A DNA stretch of 64,000 bases from Roseobacter sp. MH60115 (lineage in GTDB: Bacteria; Pseudomonadota; Alphaproteobacteria; Rhodobacterales; Rhodobacteraceae). This document shows positions 17,496-26,302 of this stretch, in pieces. Each line of letters begins with the position of its first letter. The stretch's first letter is position 1. The notes below the pieces were generated by a model. It worked only from the letters and a program-made list of their open reading frames with translations, searched no databases and was not told where the DNA came from. A program made the translations under genes and the position numbers. The DNA is taken from the NCBI RefSeq assembly GCF_015644665.1, contig NZ_JADOBQ010000007.1:1-64000 (forward strand), written 5' to 3'.

Positions 17496-18575
17496 ATGGT
17501 TTTTCGAATTCAGGAATTGCTCGGCAAGAGACATTCCGCTTGGTCGCTGGCCGCGATCACATGTGTGGTGGCGCCTGCGGTGCTGGCCTGTTCAACCATG
17601 GCACTCGGCCCCGCCGGATCGAGGGTGATTGCCTATAGCTATGACACCTCGGCGACCGGGGCGGGCTATGTCTTTGTGAACCCCCGGGGTGGGACCCGCA
17701 CGTCCATCATGGAAGACAGTACGGCGCGCTGGCTCACCGAGCATGGTAGCGTCACGTTCAATCAGATGGGATTTGGCATGCCGACGGCGGGCATGAATAC
17801 CGCAGGGCTGTTCGTCTCGCTGATGTGGAACGACGACGCTGCATTTCCTGCCGCGAAGAGCACGGACATCCTGAATGAACTGGAGCTGATCCAATTGCTG
17901 CTGGACCGCGCGGCATCCGTTGAAGAGGCCGTAAGCCTTGCGCGAGATACCTCCGTGCAGGCGATGGTCTCGATCCACTACTTCGTTGCAGACGCCACCG
18001 GTGCGACGGCAGCACTCACACCAACACGTGACGGAATGACGGCGCACCTGGGACGTGATATGCCCGTTCCGGCACTGACCAACTCGGACTATGACGACCT
18101 TCTGGCCGGACTGGCGACGTTCGACGGGTTTGGCGGCAGCAAACCCCTGCCGGTGTCGAAGGCACATGAGCGCAGCAGCCTGAACCGATTTGTCCTGGCG
18201 GCACACGCCACCCACTCCGGATCGACGGATGGCTTTTCCGCGCTGGAGGACGTTGAAAACGATCAGACACGCTGGCAGATCGTGGCGTCACCGACGGAGC
18301 AGACCATCCAATTTACGCTGACCGACACCACATCGCAGGGGCGCATCGTGATGGGAGATATCGATTTCAGCTGCCGCGACAGCGTGACCGGACTGAACCT
18401 CGAAACCGCCCACACGACGGGCGATACTTTGGATTTCACTCAGCCCTCCACCGCGGAGATGACGGATGTTCTGTCCAACGTGCTGGCCGGTTTTGCGGAT
18501 ACGATAGGCATGCCGCTGGAATGGGCCGGACCGATCGTAAAAGCGCAGATGGGATCCTTTACCTGCCCTGACTAG
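17496..18575 (+). CDS. Exported choloylglycine-hydrolase-family (linear amide) Ntn-hydrolase
   Basis: A 359-residue protein with an N-terminal signal region (hydrophobic SLAAITCVVAPAVLA) followed immediately by CSTMALG. In the penicillin V acylase/bile salt hydrolase family the nucleophile is an N-terminal Cys uncovered by processing, which matches Cys after the VLA cleavage site. FNQMGFGMPTAGMNTAGLFVSLMW contains the conserved NxxGL element. It hydrolyses a linear amide, possibly an acyl-homoserine lactone or beta-lactam side chain; substrate cannot be read from sequence. Divergent from the LytTR regulator. Confidence 0.87.
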   Translation: MVFRIQELLGKRHSAWSLAAITCVVAPAVLACSTMALGPAGSRVIAYSYDTSATGAGYVFVNPRGGTRTSIMEDSTARWLTEHGSVTFNQMGFGMPTAGMNTAGLFVSLMWNDDAAFPAAKSTDILNELELIQLLLDRAASVEEAVSLARDTSVQAMVSIHYFVADATGATAALTPTRDGMTAHLGRDMPVPALTNSDYDDLLAGLATFDGFGGSKPLPVSKAHERSSLNRFVLAAHATHSGSTDGFSALEDVENDQTRWQIVASPTEQTIQFTLTDTTSQGRIVMGDIDFSCRDSVTGLNLETAHTTGDTLDFTQPSTAEMTDVLSNVLAGFADTIGMPLEWAGPIVKAQMGSFTCPD

Positions 18576-18640
18576 GCGCGCACCTTGATGCCCCCTACCC
18601 GGCCAAACATCCCCGTAAAGGAGGGACCTTGCAAAGCCAC

Positions 18641-20923
18641 CTAGGGCTCATCCGGGACAACGCCCGGTGCCACGGGCTGGGCAATGGCATCCTGGGCGGC
18701 GGCAGTGACAGCCTTGCGCTCTTCTTCCGTCAGCGGCTGGTCACCCGCGATCTCGACCTTCACGTTGCGCTCGGCCATGCGGATGCCATTGGCCTCGAAA
18801 GCGTCGCGCACCTTCTGATAGGCATCGCGCCGCACCAGCCATTGCTCGCCCGGCCGGGTCATGAATTTCACACCCACGACCATGTTGAACTCTTCCATCC
18901 GCCGCACACCCTGCGATTTCAGCGTGTCCAGAATACTGTCGCCATAATGCTCGTTGGCCTTCAGCTCGGCCCCGACCTTCTTGACGATCTTCTTGACCAG
19001 TTGCAGGTCCGTGTCGAAGGGCACGCGGAACTCCAGTTTCATGATCACCCAGTCGCGCGAATAGTTGGTCATGGACTTCAGCTCACCAAAGGGCAGCGTG
19101 TGCACCGCGCCGCGGTGATGCCGGATCTGCAGCGACCGGATGGAGATTTTCTCTACCGTGCCCCGCAGCTGGTCGATCTCGACATATTCGCCGACGCGAA
19201 ACGCATCATCGACAAGGAAGAAGATGCCGGACACCACGTCCTTGACCAGCGACTGCGCGCCAAAGCCGATGGCGATGCCCATAACGCTCGCGCCTGCGAG
19301 GATCGGCGCGATGTTGACCCCCATCGAGGACAGGACCGACATCACCACCATGCTGAGCAATGTGACCATCAGCACAACACGCAGCAGCGGCAGCAGGGTC
19401 GCCATCCGTGCCTCTGGCCCCGGGGCCTGCCCGTCCTCGGGGGGCTTGTAGGCGGCCAAGCGGCGATCAATCGACGATTTGCCCCAGGTCCAGATCAGAT
19501 CGGCAATCAGCACCGCCGCCGCGCTGTCGATCAGGATGGAAAACAGCCGCTGCGCAACGGTGGGGTTTTCCGAATTCTCGAAGATGCCCGCATTCCAGAT
19601 CAGCGCCAGCGTCAGCCCGAGGGCGATGAACATGGCAAAGCGGATCAACCGCTGGGCTATGGGCCGGTAGGTTTCGTAGGGGTCGACAATGGGCGCAGGC
19701 TCGACCGGCTCGTCCTCTTCGATGGCGGTATCTACAGGCTCCGATGGCGCGGGCGTCGTCGCCTTCTCCGCCTTTGCCCGGAAATCCGCGATGACCTGGT
19801 CAAAGGTCATATCCGTCCACGCCCGCAACAGCTTGAGGATCGGAATGGCCAGACCGATGCTGAGCACTGTCCACATCAAGGCCCGCACGTCAAAGAGCCA
19901 TGTGACAAAGACCAGCGCGCTCAAAAGGCTGAGATGAATACGCCAGCGGGCCATCGCGCGGTCGGAAAGGACATCGGTGTGCTTCTTGGCCTGCGCAAAA
20001 CAGATTGCAATCAGCAGGAGTGCGACCGCCAGCAGCAAGACGGCAAAGAGCACCGCCACAGAGAGCGTTTCCGGCGCCATGCCGCCCTGTTCCGGCGCCA
20101 TGCCGCCCTGCACATCCGATGTTGTGAGCTGATCAAAGACGTCGATCAGCGAGACGGCAAAGACGACCATCGCGGAAAAGAACATGATGGCCTGCCCGGT
20201 AACCCGCGCCATTTTATCCCCCACGGGCAAGAGCCGCAGTTGTGGCACACGCGGGGCGAGGAAAAGCTTGGTCAGCGAATTGATCGCCCGGACGATGAGG
20301 ATCCCCACCAGCGCGGCAAGGATCAGCGTGCGCAGCAGTGGCGGCCAGTCGATGGTGGAGAAGGCCCCGATGCTGCCGATGGCAAACATCGTCAGACCGA
20401 CAAAGGCCAGCGCCGTCCGGGTCAGCGCCGCAAAGAGCCGCTCTCTGGGGCGTTTGAAGGTGCTGAACTCGATCCGCCGTCGCAGGGGGTTGGTGTATTG
20501 GCGGGACAGCCATTCCAGCCCCGCCCCGAAGAACAGGAAGATCAGCGCGAAGGTCAGGCTGCGCACCCGCCGGTCCGGTGTCAGCTGCGCGCGCCACTTC
20601 TGTGCGATGACCTCGGGTGCCTCACCGAAACTGGCCCAGGCCGCGCTCAGATCGGCGACGCGCGCGCCGACATGGTCCGTGGCCTCCGCCAGCTGTTCGC
20701 GAATGGATTTGATGTTCTGCGGCGCGGCGGCTTCGGCGTCATTTGCCTGTTCCTGCATCCAGTTCTGAATGCGGTCATCCGCAAGAAGCCGGGTGAATTC
20801 ATGCAGGTCGTTTGCAGAGGGGGCATCGATGGTGGGTGCCGCGTCCTGCGCGGTGGCCAGCGCGGTCGAGAGTATCAGGAGGAGGGCCGCAAGCCCTGCC
20901 TTGATGCGCAGGAGGCCGATCAT
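18641..20923 (-). CDS. Mechanosensitive ion channel of the MscS family, large form
   Basis: A 760-residue protein: a signal-like N-terminus (LLRIKAGLAALLLILSTALATAQ), a periplasmic stretch, about ten hydrophobic segments, then the MscS core near residues 510-700 with the pore helix pattern GASVMGIAIGFGAQSLVKDVVSG and the beta domain after it. It releases solutes on hypo-osmotic shock. The start at 20923 overlaps the upstream ferredoxin-gene stop. A 21-bp tandem duplication (20069-20110) writes GGMAPE twice in a loop between membrane segments. A long antisense open frame here is a GC artefact. Confidence 0.92.
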   Translation of the reverse strand: MIGLLRIKAGLAALLLILSTALATAQDAAPTIDAPSANDLHEFTRLLADDRIQNWMQEQANDAEAAAPQNIKSIREQLAEATDHVGARVADLSAAWASFGEAPEVIAQKWRAQLTPDRRVRSLTFALIFLFFGAGLEWLSRQYTNPLRRRIEFSTFKRPRERLFAALTRTALAFVGLTMFAIGSIGAFSTIDWPPLLRTLILAALVGILIVRAINSLTKLFLAPRVPQLRLLPVGDKMARVTGQAIMFFSAMVVFAVSLIDVFDQLTTSDVQGGMAPEQGGMAPETLSVAVLFAVLLLAVALLLIAICFAQAKKHTDVLSDRAMARWRIHLSLLSALVFVTWLFDVRALMWTVLSIGLAIPILKLLRAWTDMTFDQVIADFRAKAEKATTPAPSEPVDTAIEEDEPVEPAPIVDPYETYRPIAQRLIRFAMFIALGLTLALIWNAGIFENSENPTVAQRLFSILIDSAAAVLIADLIWTWGKSSIDRRLAAYKPPEDGQAPGPEARMATLLPLLRVVLMVTLLSMVVMSVLSSMGVNIAPILAGASVMGIAIGFGAQSLVKDVVSGIFFLVDDAFRVGEYVEIDQLRGTVEKISIRSLQIRHHRGAVHTLPFGELKSMTNYSRDWVIMKLEFRVPFDTDLQLVKKIVKKVGAELKANEHYGDSILDTLKSQGVRRMEEFNMVVGVKFMTRPGEQWLVRRDAYQKVRDAFEANGIRMAERNVKVEIAGDQPLTEEERKAVTAAAQDAIAQPVAPGVVPDEP
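20069..20110. repeat. Two perfect tandem copies of a 21-bp unit inside the MscS gene
   Basis: Units at 20069-20089 and 20090-20110 are identical; they add seven residues in frame. This looks like a recent slippage duplication. Confidence 0.9.
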
Positions 20924-22086
20924 GCCGGGGCCTCTGCAGGTGCGGTGACCGGGTCCGGTTGTTCGAAATCCCGGTCCTTGAAACTGTAATCTGCCGGATA
21001 CAGCGGATCGACTTCCAGAAATCCGCCCGAGGGTGTCAGCTGGCAGGCAAGGCGCACATCTTCCGCGGCACCGATGCGGCGCAGCGTTTTCATCTCCAGC
21101 GCCGTGGGCTCCGGCAGGGGGAATTCCGACGAGACGATACGCACCGCACATGTGCCGCAGCGCCCGCGCCCCTCGCACAGACTGGCGTGGGGTTTATGGT
21201 TCTGTTTGAAACTGTCCAAAACGCTCAGATTTGATCGAGTGGTGATGGGCTGCGCATCACCATGCTTCAGCAGGACGAGCTGTGTCGGCTGCAGCGCCAG
21301 TCTTATGGACCTGGCAACAAAGGTCAGTGCGGCCAGAACAAGAGACCACCAGATCACCTGACTGGTTGCGGTTTTCACAGTCTGATAGGCCACCCTTTGC
21401 ACCGCGGGTGCCGCGGGCTGTGGGGCCTCAGCCGTTGCCGTCGGCGCAGTATAGGCCTGCGCACTTGCCCTTTGCGCAGCTTGCGCGTCTACCAGCACCC
21501 CTCGCCCGGCTTCCGCAAAGCCAAGGAGCGCCAAGACCGGGACCGCAACAGCGATGGGATAGATCCAGCCGAGCATGTTGCGCATGCTTTCCTTGGACCG
21601 CAGCCAGGTAAAGAGACCGGCGCAGCCATGCACCCAGACGACCGAGAGCAGGACAACCTGCAACAATCCAATCTGGGGCTGCGCGAGCCAGAAAAACCGG
21701 GTGGCGGCGGCGTAGTCAAAGGTCACGCCGTTGATTTTTAGGGAGGCAACCCCAATCGCATGGGTGGCCAGCAGCGGCACCACGATCACACCGGAGAGAA
21801 GCTGCACCAGGTCCTGCGGGTTCGTGCGCAGGGTCGGGCGTCGATAAATCGCCCACAGCCCGAGACAGAAATGGATCACCAGGGCGCTCAGCAGCAGCGG
21901 ACCCAACATCAGCGATGCCCAGATCTCGGACAGGTAAGGGCGGGCCGCGTCCATCGCCTCGAGTGAGATCACGCCGAGGCTGAGGTTCAGCAAATGGCTG
22001 GTCACGAATATCAGCAGGAATAGTCCTGACCAGATGCGCATGGTGCGCACGATCAGTCCGGAGCGCGTTCCCTTGGCTCGGTTCAT
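20920..22086 (-). CDS. Membrane protein fused to a C-terminal 2Fe-2S ferredoxin domain
   Basis: A 388-residue protein. Residues about 15-250 form five or six membrane helices with His residues (FVTSHLLNL, ALVIHFCLG, LATHAIGV, VVWVHGCAG) resembling haem-b binding succinate-dehydrogenase-type anchors. Residues about 285-370 form a plant-type ferredoxin with CEGRGRCGTC plus a later Cys in LACQL, the four 2Fe-2S ligands. It is probably a quinone-linked electron carrier in the inner membrane. In other alphaproteobacteria this architecture occurs near adenylate cyclases; here it is coupled to MscS by a 4-bp overlap. Confidence 0.82.
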   Translation of the reverse strand: MNRAKGTRSGLIVRTMRIWSGLFLLIFVTSHLLNLSLGVISLEAMDAARPYLSEIWASLMLGPLLLSALVIHFCLGLWAIYRRPTLRTNPQDLVQLLSGVIVVPLLATHAIGVASLKINGVTFDYAAATRFFWLAQPQIGLLQVVLLSVVWVHGCAGLFTWLRSKESMRNMLGWIYPIAVAVPVLALLGFAEAGRGVLVDAQAAQRASAQAYTAPTATAEAPQPAAPAVQRVAYQTVKTATSQVIWWSLVLAALTFVARSIRLALQPTQLVLLKHGDAQPITTRSNLSVLDSFKQNHKPHASLCEGRGRCGTCAVRIVSSEFPLPEPTALEMKTLRRIGAAEDVRLACQLTPSGGFLEVDPLYPADYSFKDRDFEQPDPVTAPAEAPA

Positions 22087-22121
22087 ACGATCTGTCCCTT
22101 ACAACGGCCCTGCAGCTTGAC

Positions 22122-22262
22122 CTACGGAGCCAGATACGCGTTTTCGCGATTATTCACGGACTTTCGGGATTCTGGCATGGCTTTGCAACCCGCCTGACGT
22201 TGATGACGCTTCTCGGCGGACAAGAAATCGCCTTCACGCACTTCATTGTCGGTATTGAACAT
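22122..22262 (-). CDS. Possible 46-residue small protein
   Basis: A short frame from ATG 22262 to TAG 22122, immediately upstream of and co-directional with the membrane ferredoxin gene. It reads MFNTDNEVREGDFLSAEKRH and onward, highly charged, with no signal or membrane segment. A GGAGG sits 13 nt before the ATG, further than ideal. I do not recognise it. Confidence 0.28.
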   Translation of the reverse strand: MFNTDNEVREGDFLSAEKRHQRQAGCKAMPESRKSVNNRENAYLAP

Positions 22263-22518
22263 CAGGTAGATTTTGACCTCCAAGTGATTGCCTGACCTAA
22301 GTCAGCCATGCAGCGCTTGGATCAAGCTGCAGCAAATAGCCGGAAAGAGCCCATTTTAATTATGCTGCGCGTCGCAAAAGCTACAGTGACGCGTACAATG
22401 CTGCCGCTGGAGTTTGCAAGGAACCGCCGAAACAGGCGGTTGCGGATGAGGTGGGATGCTGCGGTCGCAGCCCGCGTTGCCGCCTTTCACCGTAGTCGAC
22501 TTGCTATGCGGCAGAGAG
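22263..22518. other. Non-coding stretch before the VPLPA-CTERM gene
   Basis: Together with the small candidate frame at 22122-22262 this is the 430-bp gap between two minus-strand genes. I see no RNA gene, repeat or clear terminator in it. Confidence 0.4.
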
Positions 22519-23238
22519 CTAACTTCGCCGACGTCTACGTCTCCCCAACAGACCCAACGCGGCAAACCCGCCCAGCACCAGCGGAAGTCCCGCGGGCAGT
22601 GGGACCGGCGACACGACAACATTGATCGCGACACGCTGGTCTTCGGCCGTGGATTCAATTGCAAATGTGTATTCACCCGCAGCATTTGGATCAAAGGAGT
22701 CAAACAGCGGCGGGATGACAGCAGGCGCAAGGCTGTCGTCATTCAAAAAGCCGAACAGCAGGTTTTCCGACCCCTCGATCAAAGAAACAGATGGCGTGGG
22801 TCCGCCAAGAATGCCCAACTCCAGAATATTCGTGCCGATGCCGGGATCGAAATCATAGAAAATGCGCAGCCCCAGATCCGCTAGAGTTCCGCCGCCTGCA
22901 CCGTCGCTGTGTATGTAAAAACTAAAGTTCCAAAGCGCTCCCAAAAGGTTGCTGGGACCAACGGTTTTGCTGCCAGCCTTGGCAAAATACGTCCCATTTC
23001 CATCGTTTCCGAGGGGCTCACTGTCAAATCGAGGCGTTGCCGCGAGCCCCAGCGTTATATTGTCCCCTGACGACGCAGTGAAACGGGTGATTGCCGTTGG
23101 CTCCGTCGGAATACCGGAGCCTCCGAATGTCGCGCCGGGCAAATTCTCAAATGACGTAAACGTCGGAGCAATCGGCGACGCAAGTGCGGCCCCCGCCAAA
23201 TATGAAAGCGCTGCCGCAAAAAATGCAGATCTCAACAT
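22519..23238 (-). CDS. Exported protein with VPLPA-CTERM sorting signal
   Basis: A 239-residue protein with a signal peptide (MLRSAFFAAALSYLAGAALA), a beta-rich middle with many Gly/Asn/Asp, and a textbook C-terminal sorting tail: VPLPAGLPLVLGGFAALGLL followed by six arginines and a final serine. In rhodobacterial members of the PEP-CTERM system this tail is recognised by an exosortase-type transpeptidase, placing the protein at the cell surface or in exopolysaccharide. No exosortase gene lies in this window. Function of the mature domain is unknown. Confidence 0.88.
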   Translation of the reverse strand: MLRSAFFAAALSYLAGAALASPIAPTFTSFENLPGATFGGSGIPTEPTAITRFTASSGDNITLGLAATPRFDSEPLGNDGNGTYFAKAGSKTVGPSNLLGALWNFSFYIHSDGAGGGTLADLGLRIFYDFDPGIGTNILELGILGGPTPSVSLIEGSENLLFGFLNDDSLAPAVIPPLFDSFDPNAAGEYTFAIESTAEDQRVAINVVVSPVPLPAGLPLVLGGFAALGLLGRRRRRRS

Positions 23239-23762
23239 TAAAACGATCCTCTCCCCAGAAAAATCATAAATTTAATATTGCAGGAAATTTACATTTTATC
23301 AGGTGCCCGTCTACTTGAAACTTTCATTGCGCACTCGCGTGGTGTGAGGTAGGCTTTGCTGAGGCGGGGCTGTCGCTTGCACGGGTTCCCGAACGGGGGG
23401 CAATCGACACATTCTCGACCTTTGTGTTTTCACTGCAGTCGCGAACCGCACGGAGCAGTCCTTGATAATAACGCACGGAAGGGTGGATTTGTCCCGCGAT
23501 CCCGACCTTTGGCGTGCAAATCCAATGTCGGTTTCGGGCTGCCTGCCGACAACCGACCAAAACAGTCAGATGACGGCTCAGAGCCCAGAGTGACCGATGC
23601 CGCAACACGCTGCAATGACCGCTTTGCCATTCAGAAGCAAATTTGGAATTTTGCAAATTGAAGGCAGCAAAGGACTACTCAAACCGTCAGATTCATATTG
23701 AAGTTATCGCTTTAACCGCGATTTGATCCGCAGCAAAAAAACCGCTGACAGTACAGCACCCG
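23239..23762. other. Apparently non-coding border region
   Basis: About 520 bp. The only frame above 60 codons (minus, 23324-23656) encodes a composition rich in Arg, His, Cys and Ser without homology I recognise, so I treat it as non-coding. The first 60 bp upstream of the CTERM gene are AT-rich and probably hold its promoter. Confidence 0.5.
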
Positions 23763-24212
23763 TTAACAACCACTTGCCATGCGTACATAATGTGGGTGCT
23801 CTTCAAGTACGAGTGGTGGGCATTCGACATTGCCACCCAACTTCCTAATAGCGCTAGTCGCTGCTGCTACTGGGTTAGATGGAAGCTGGTTCTTAGAGAA
23901 AAACACTTCGACCTCCATGCGCCATCCGTCCGCATGTCCGGTCTCTTCGCCGTCATCGGAATAAAGAGGTATAGCGAAATGCACGTCTTCAAAAATCAAA
24001 ACTCGCGCTGGTACTGGTGCTAAATCGACAATTTGGTCAAGCCTAGGCTCGTATCTCTCATAGTACCAGGCAGAAGACGAAGTACGATCAACTGTAATCT
24101 CCGCAAAACCGGTCGTGGCAAATGCAAAAACCAATACCAGCGTACGTAGGGCTACTGAAACATTCCTGTATCTGGAATTCCTGTCTGAAAAAAGCCGCCA
24201 AACCAGTTTCAC
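23763..24212 (-). CDS. Hypothetical exported protein
   Basis: A 149-residue protein of lower GC than its neighbours. After a basic N-terminus, the stretch LRTLVLVFAFATTGFAE looks like a signal peptide with cleavage near residue 38; the mature part has an acidic, aromatic character (SSAWYYERYEPRLDQIVDL) and two late Cys (residues 134 and 149, the last residue). I do not recognise a family. It sits in the poorly coding border next to the photosynthesis cluster. Confidence 0.5.
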   Translation of the reverse strand: MKLVWRLFSDRNSRYRNVSVALRTLVLVFAFATTGFAEITVDRTSSSAWYYERYEPRLDQIVDLAPVPARVLIFEDVHFAIPLYSDDGEETGHADGWRMEVEVFFSKNQLPSNPVAAATSAIRKLGGNVECPPLVLEEHPHYVRMASGC

Positions 24213-24584
24213 AGCTTAAATCCCAAAGCTCCACACTTAGTTTTTGAAGTGCAGACCGACACAAGTCAACCGTTCCTGCGGGCTTGTATTATGTGCTTCC
24301 CAACAGACCCATGCTTTTCCCGCGCCTAACCGGACCTTCAAGCGCGTCCAAGTAGGGTTCGCTTTGTCCCGCAAAACCGCCGACCAAGGACAATGCCTCT
24401 GGCATCCGACCCGGGCAAGAGAAGCTCGACTTTTGGACCAGCATTTAAAGATTTACGACGCGGATTTCCTGCCGAAAGTCTCGCGCATTGCGTCTAATGT
24501 TCTCGGCATTTTGTCTTTGGGAAAAATACAGATCTGATGTCCGTCTTTATCGTGACCCTGAGGCCGCCTTTGGTCATCCTGACC
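24213..24584. other. Gap between the hypothetical gene and idi
   Basis: About 370 bp downstream of idi. A plus-strand frame (24244-24537) has no recognisable domain and poor composition. No terminator hairpin with a T-run is evident after idi. Confidence 0.45.
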
Positions 24585-25124
24585 TTAAGTCACGGAAGCG
24601 GTCGCCAGATCGCCAAAGATCGTCTCGCCATGATCCCGCATGTAAATCCGCAGCCAGGGGGTGAATTTCTCTGGCATTTCGTCGACTTCGGCTCGTAGGG
24701 TCTCGAACGGCATCCAGGAGACCGCCATGACCTCATCCGGGTTCAGTATGACCTGTAGATCAGTAGGGGCCTGCGCCACAAAGACATCCACCACCTCATG
24801 CTCGGTCAGGCCATTGCCGACATCCGCGCGATATTCCAGATGATGACGGTGCTGCGGGGCAAGGCCCGTCACGCCGATCTCTTCGTCCAGCCGCCGCATG
24901 GCACAGTCCAAAGGCGCTTCGTCCCATTCGGGGTGCGTGCAACAGGTGTTCGCCCAAAGCCCCGGCGTGTGGTACTTCCCCATGGCACGTTGCTGCATCA
25001 GCACCGCGTCGCCGTTCAGCACAAAGACCGATACGGCCTTGTGGCGCAACCCCTTGACGTGCGCTTCGAGTTTTTCCACTGGTGTGAGCGTGCCATTGAC
25101 CCAGGCCGGGATCATGATCGTCAT
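24585..25124 (-). CDS. idi: Isopentenyl-diphosphate delta-isomerase, type I
   Basis: A 179-residue Nudix-fold enzyme interconverting IPP and DMAPP, precursors of carotenoids and the bacteriochlorophyll tail. Seen: LMQQRAMGKYHTPGLWANTCCTHP, containing the active-site Cys and metal His, and the Nudix-like segment RRLDEEIGVTG with catalytic acidic residues. It is the last gene of the bchG-orf428-bchP-idi operon, its ATG overlapping the bchP stop by 4 bp, the classical purple-bacterial order. Confidence 0.95.
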   Translation of the reverse strand: MTIMIPAWVNGTLTPVEKLEAHVKGLRHKAVSVFVLNGDAVLMQQRAMGKYHTPGLWANTCCTHPEWDEAPLDCAMRRLDEEIGVTGLAPQHRHHLEYRADVGNGLTEHEVVDVFVAQAPTDLQVILNPDEVMAVSWMPFETLRAEVDEMPEKFTPWLRIYMRDHGETIFGDLATASVT

Positions 25125-26299
25125 ACGCGCGTCGGTGCCACAAGTCCGCTGAGGTGCGCAAGGTTCTTGAGGCCGATTTTCAGATGCGCCAGGGGCCGCG
25201 CACGCACCAGACGCTTGTTCATATAGGCCTCGAAGGTCAGACGCTGCACGTCGATGTCGTGGCAGAGCGAGACAAAGCGTTCGCGGCGTTCGTCACTGCG
25301 GTAATAGGCATTCTGCATGGAGCCGAGGACCCGGAAAACCGTCTTGTGCTCCTTCATGAAGAGGCTGCGCGCCAGGCGCAAATCCTTTATCCGCCCGGAG
25401 GCCAGCGTTGCCGCGCAGGCCGTTGCAGCCACCCTGCCCCCGACCATCGCGTAATAAATACCTTCGCCAGATGACGGCGCGACGACCCCCGCCGCATCCC
25501 CGGCAAGCACCACATCGCAGCCATTATCCCAACGGTCCAGCGGTTTCAGCGGGATGGGCGCGCCTTCCCGCCGCAGGGTCTCGCAGTCTGCCAAACCAGC
25601 GCTGGCGCGCAACGCTGCGGTGGACTGTTTGAGATCAACGGAAGAGATTTCGGTCCCCATGCCCACGCTGGCGCTGTCGCCATGCGGGAAAATCCAGCCG
25701 TAGAAATCCGGGGAGATATCGCCGTCATAGATCACATCACAGCGCACCGGGTCGTAAAGCTCCGACTTGGCGGGGGCCTTGATGATCTCGTGGTAGGCCA
25801 GCACGTAGGGGATCGTATCGCCGCCCGGCACTTCCGCCCGCCCCACCTTGGACCGCGCGCCATCCGCCCCGATCACCAGCCGGGTCTGCACCCGCGTCTC
25901 CTCGCCCGAGGCGCGGTCCCGGTAAACAACGAATACACCCGCATCCTCGCGCTCGATCCGCACAAAGGTGCCGCTCAGCAGCGTGGCCCCGGCCGCCGCC
26001 GCCCGCGCGCGCAGGAACGGGTCGAAGTCCTTGCGGTCGACCATGCCGACAAAGCCGTTTTCGATGGGAATATCCACATGCCGCCCCGTGGGCGAGATCA
26101 TCCGCGCCGTGTTCACCTTGGCCACCAGCTGGTCGTCTGCGATGTCGAAATCCTGCATCAGACGTGGCGGGATCGCCCCGCCGCAGGGCTTGATCCGCCC
26201 TTCGCGGTCCAACAGGGCGACCTTGTGGCCAGAGTTGACCAGATCCAGCGCCGCCGTCGCCCCGGAGGGCCCACCGCCCACGACAAACACATCATACAT
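25121..26299 (-). CDS. bchP: Geranylgeranyl diphosphate/bacteriochlorophyll reductase
   Basis: A 392-residue FAD-dependent reductase that saturates the geranylgeranyl tail of bacteriochlorophyll to phytyl. The N-terminal dinucleotide motif GGGPSGATAAL (about residues 8-18), the ATG-type second motif VIGADGARSKVGRA, and the FAD-contact segment VVLAGDAAGVVAPSSGEGIYYAM are all present. Length is normal. It follows orf428 after 3 bp. Confidence 0.96.
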   Translation of the reverse strand: MYDVFVVGGGPSGATAALDLVNSGHKVALLDREGRIKPCGGAIPPRLMQDFDIADDQLVAKVNTARMISPTGRHVDIPIENGFVGMVDRKDFDPFLRARAAAAGATLLSGTFVRIEREDAGVFVVYRDRASGEETRVQTRLVIGADGARSKVGRAEVPGGDTIPYVLAYHEIIKAPAKSELYDPVRCDVIYDGDISPDFYGWIFPHGDSASVGMGTEISSVDLKQSTAALRASAGLADCETLRREGAPIPLKPLDRWDNGCDVVLAGDAAGVVAPSSGEGIYYAMVGGRVAATACAATLASGRIKDLRLARSLFMKEHKTVFRVLGSMQNAYYRSDERRERFVSLCHDIDVQRLTFEAYMNKRLVRARPLAHLKIGLKNLAHLSGLVAPTRV

Positions 26300-26302
26300 G
26301 GC

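Noticed and set aside
18629-20989. A 786-codon plus-strand frame opposite the MscS gene
   Set aside because: Composition is dominated by His, Asp, Gln and Arg, which is the antisense shadow of a hydrophobic membrane protein; no domain visible.
23324-23656. A 110-codon minus-strand frame next to the CTERM gene
   Set aside because: No recognisable motif, unusual Cys/His/Arg/Ser-rich composition and no ribosome-binding site; more likely non-coding.
24244-24537. A 97-codon plus-strand frame downstream of idi
   Set aside because: No family, no good start signal, and codon use unlike the neighbouring genes.
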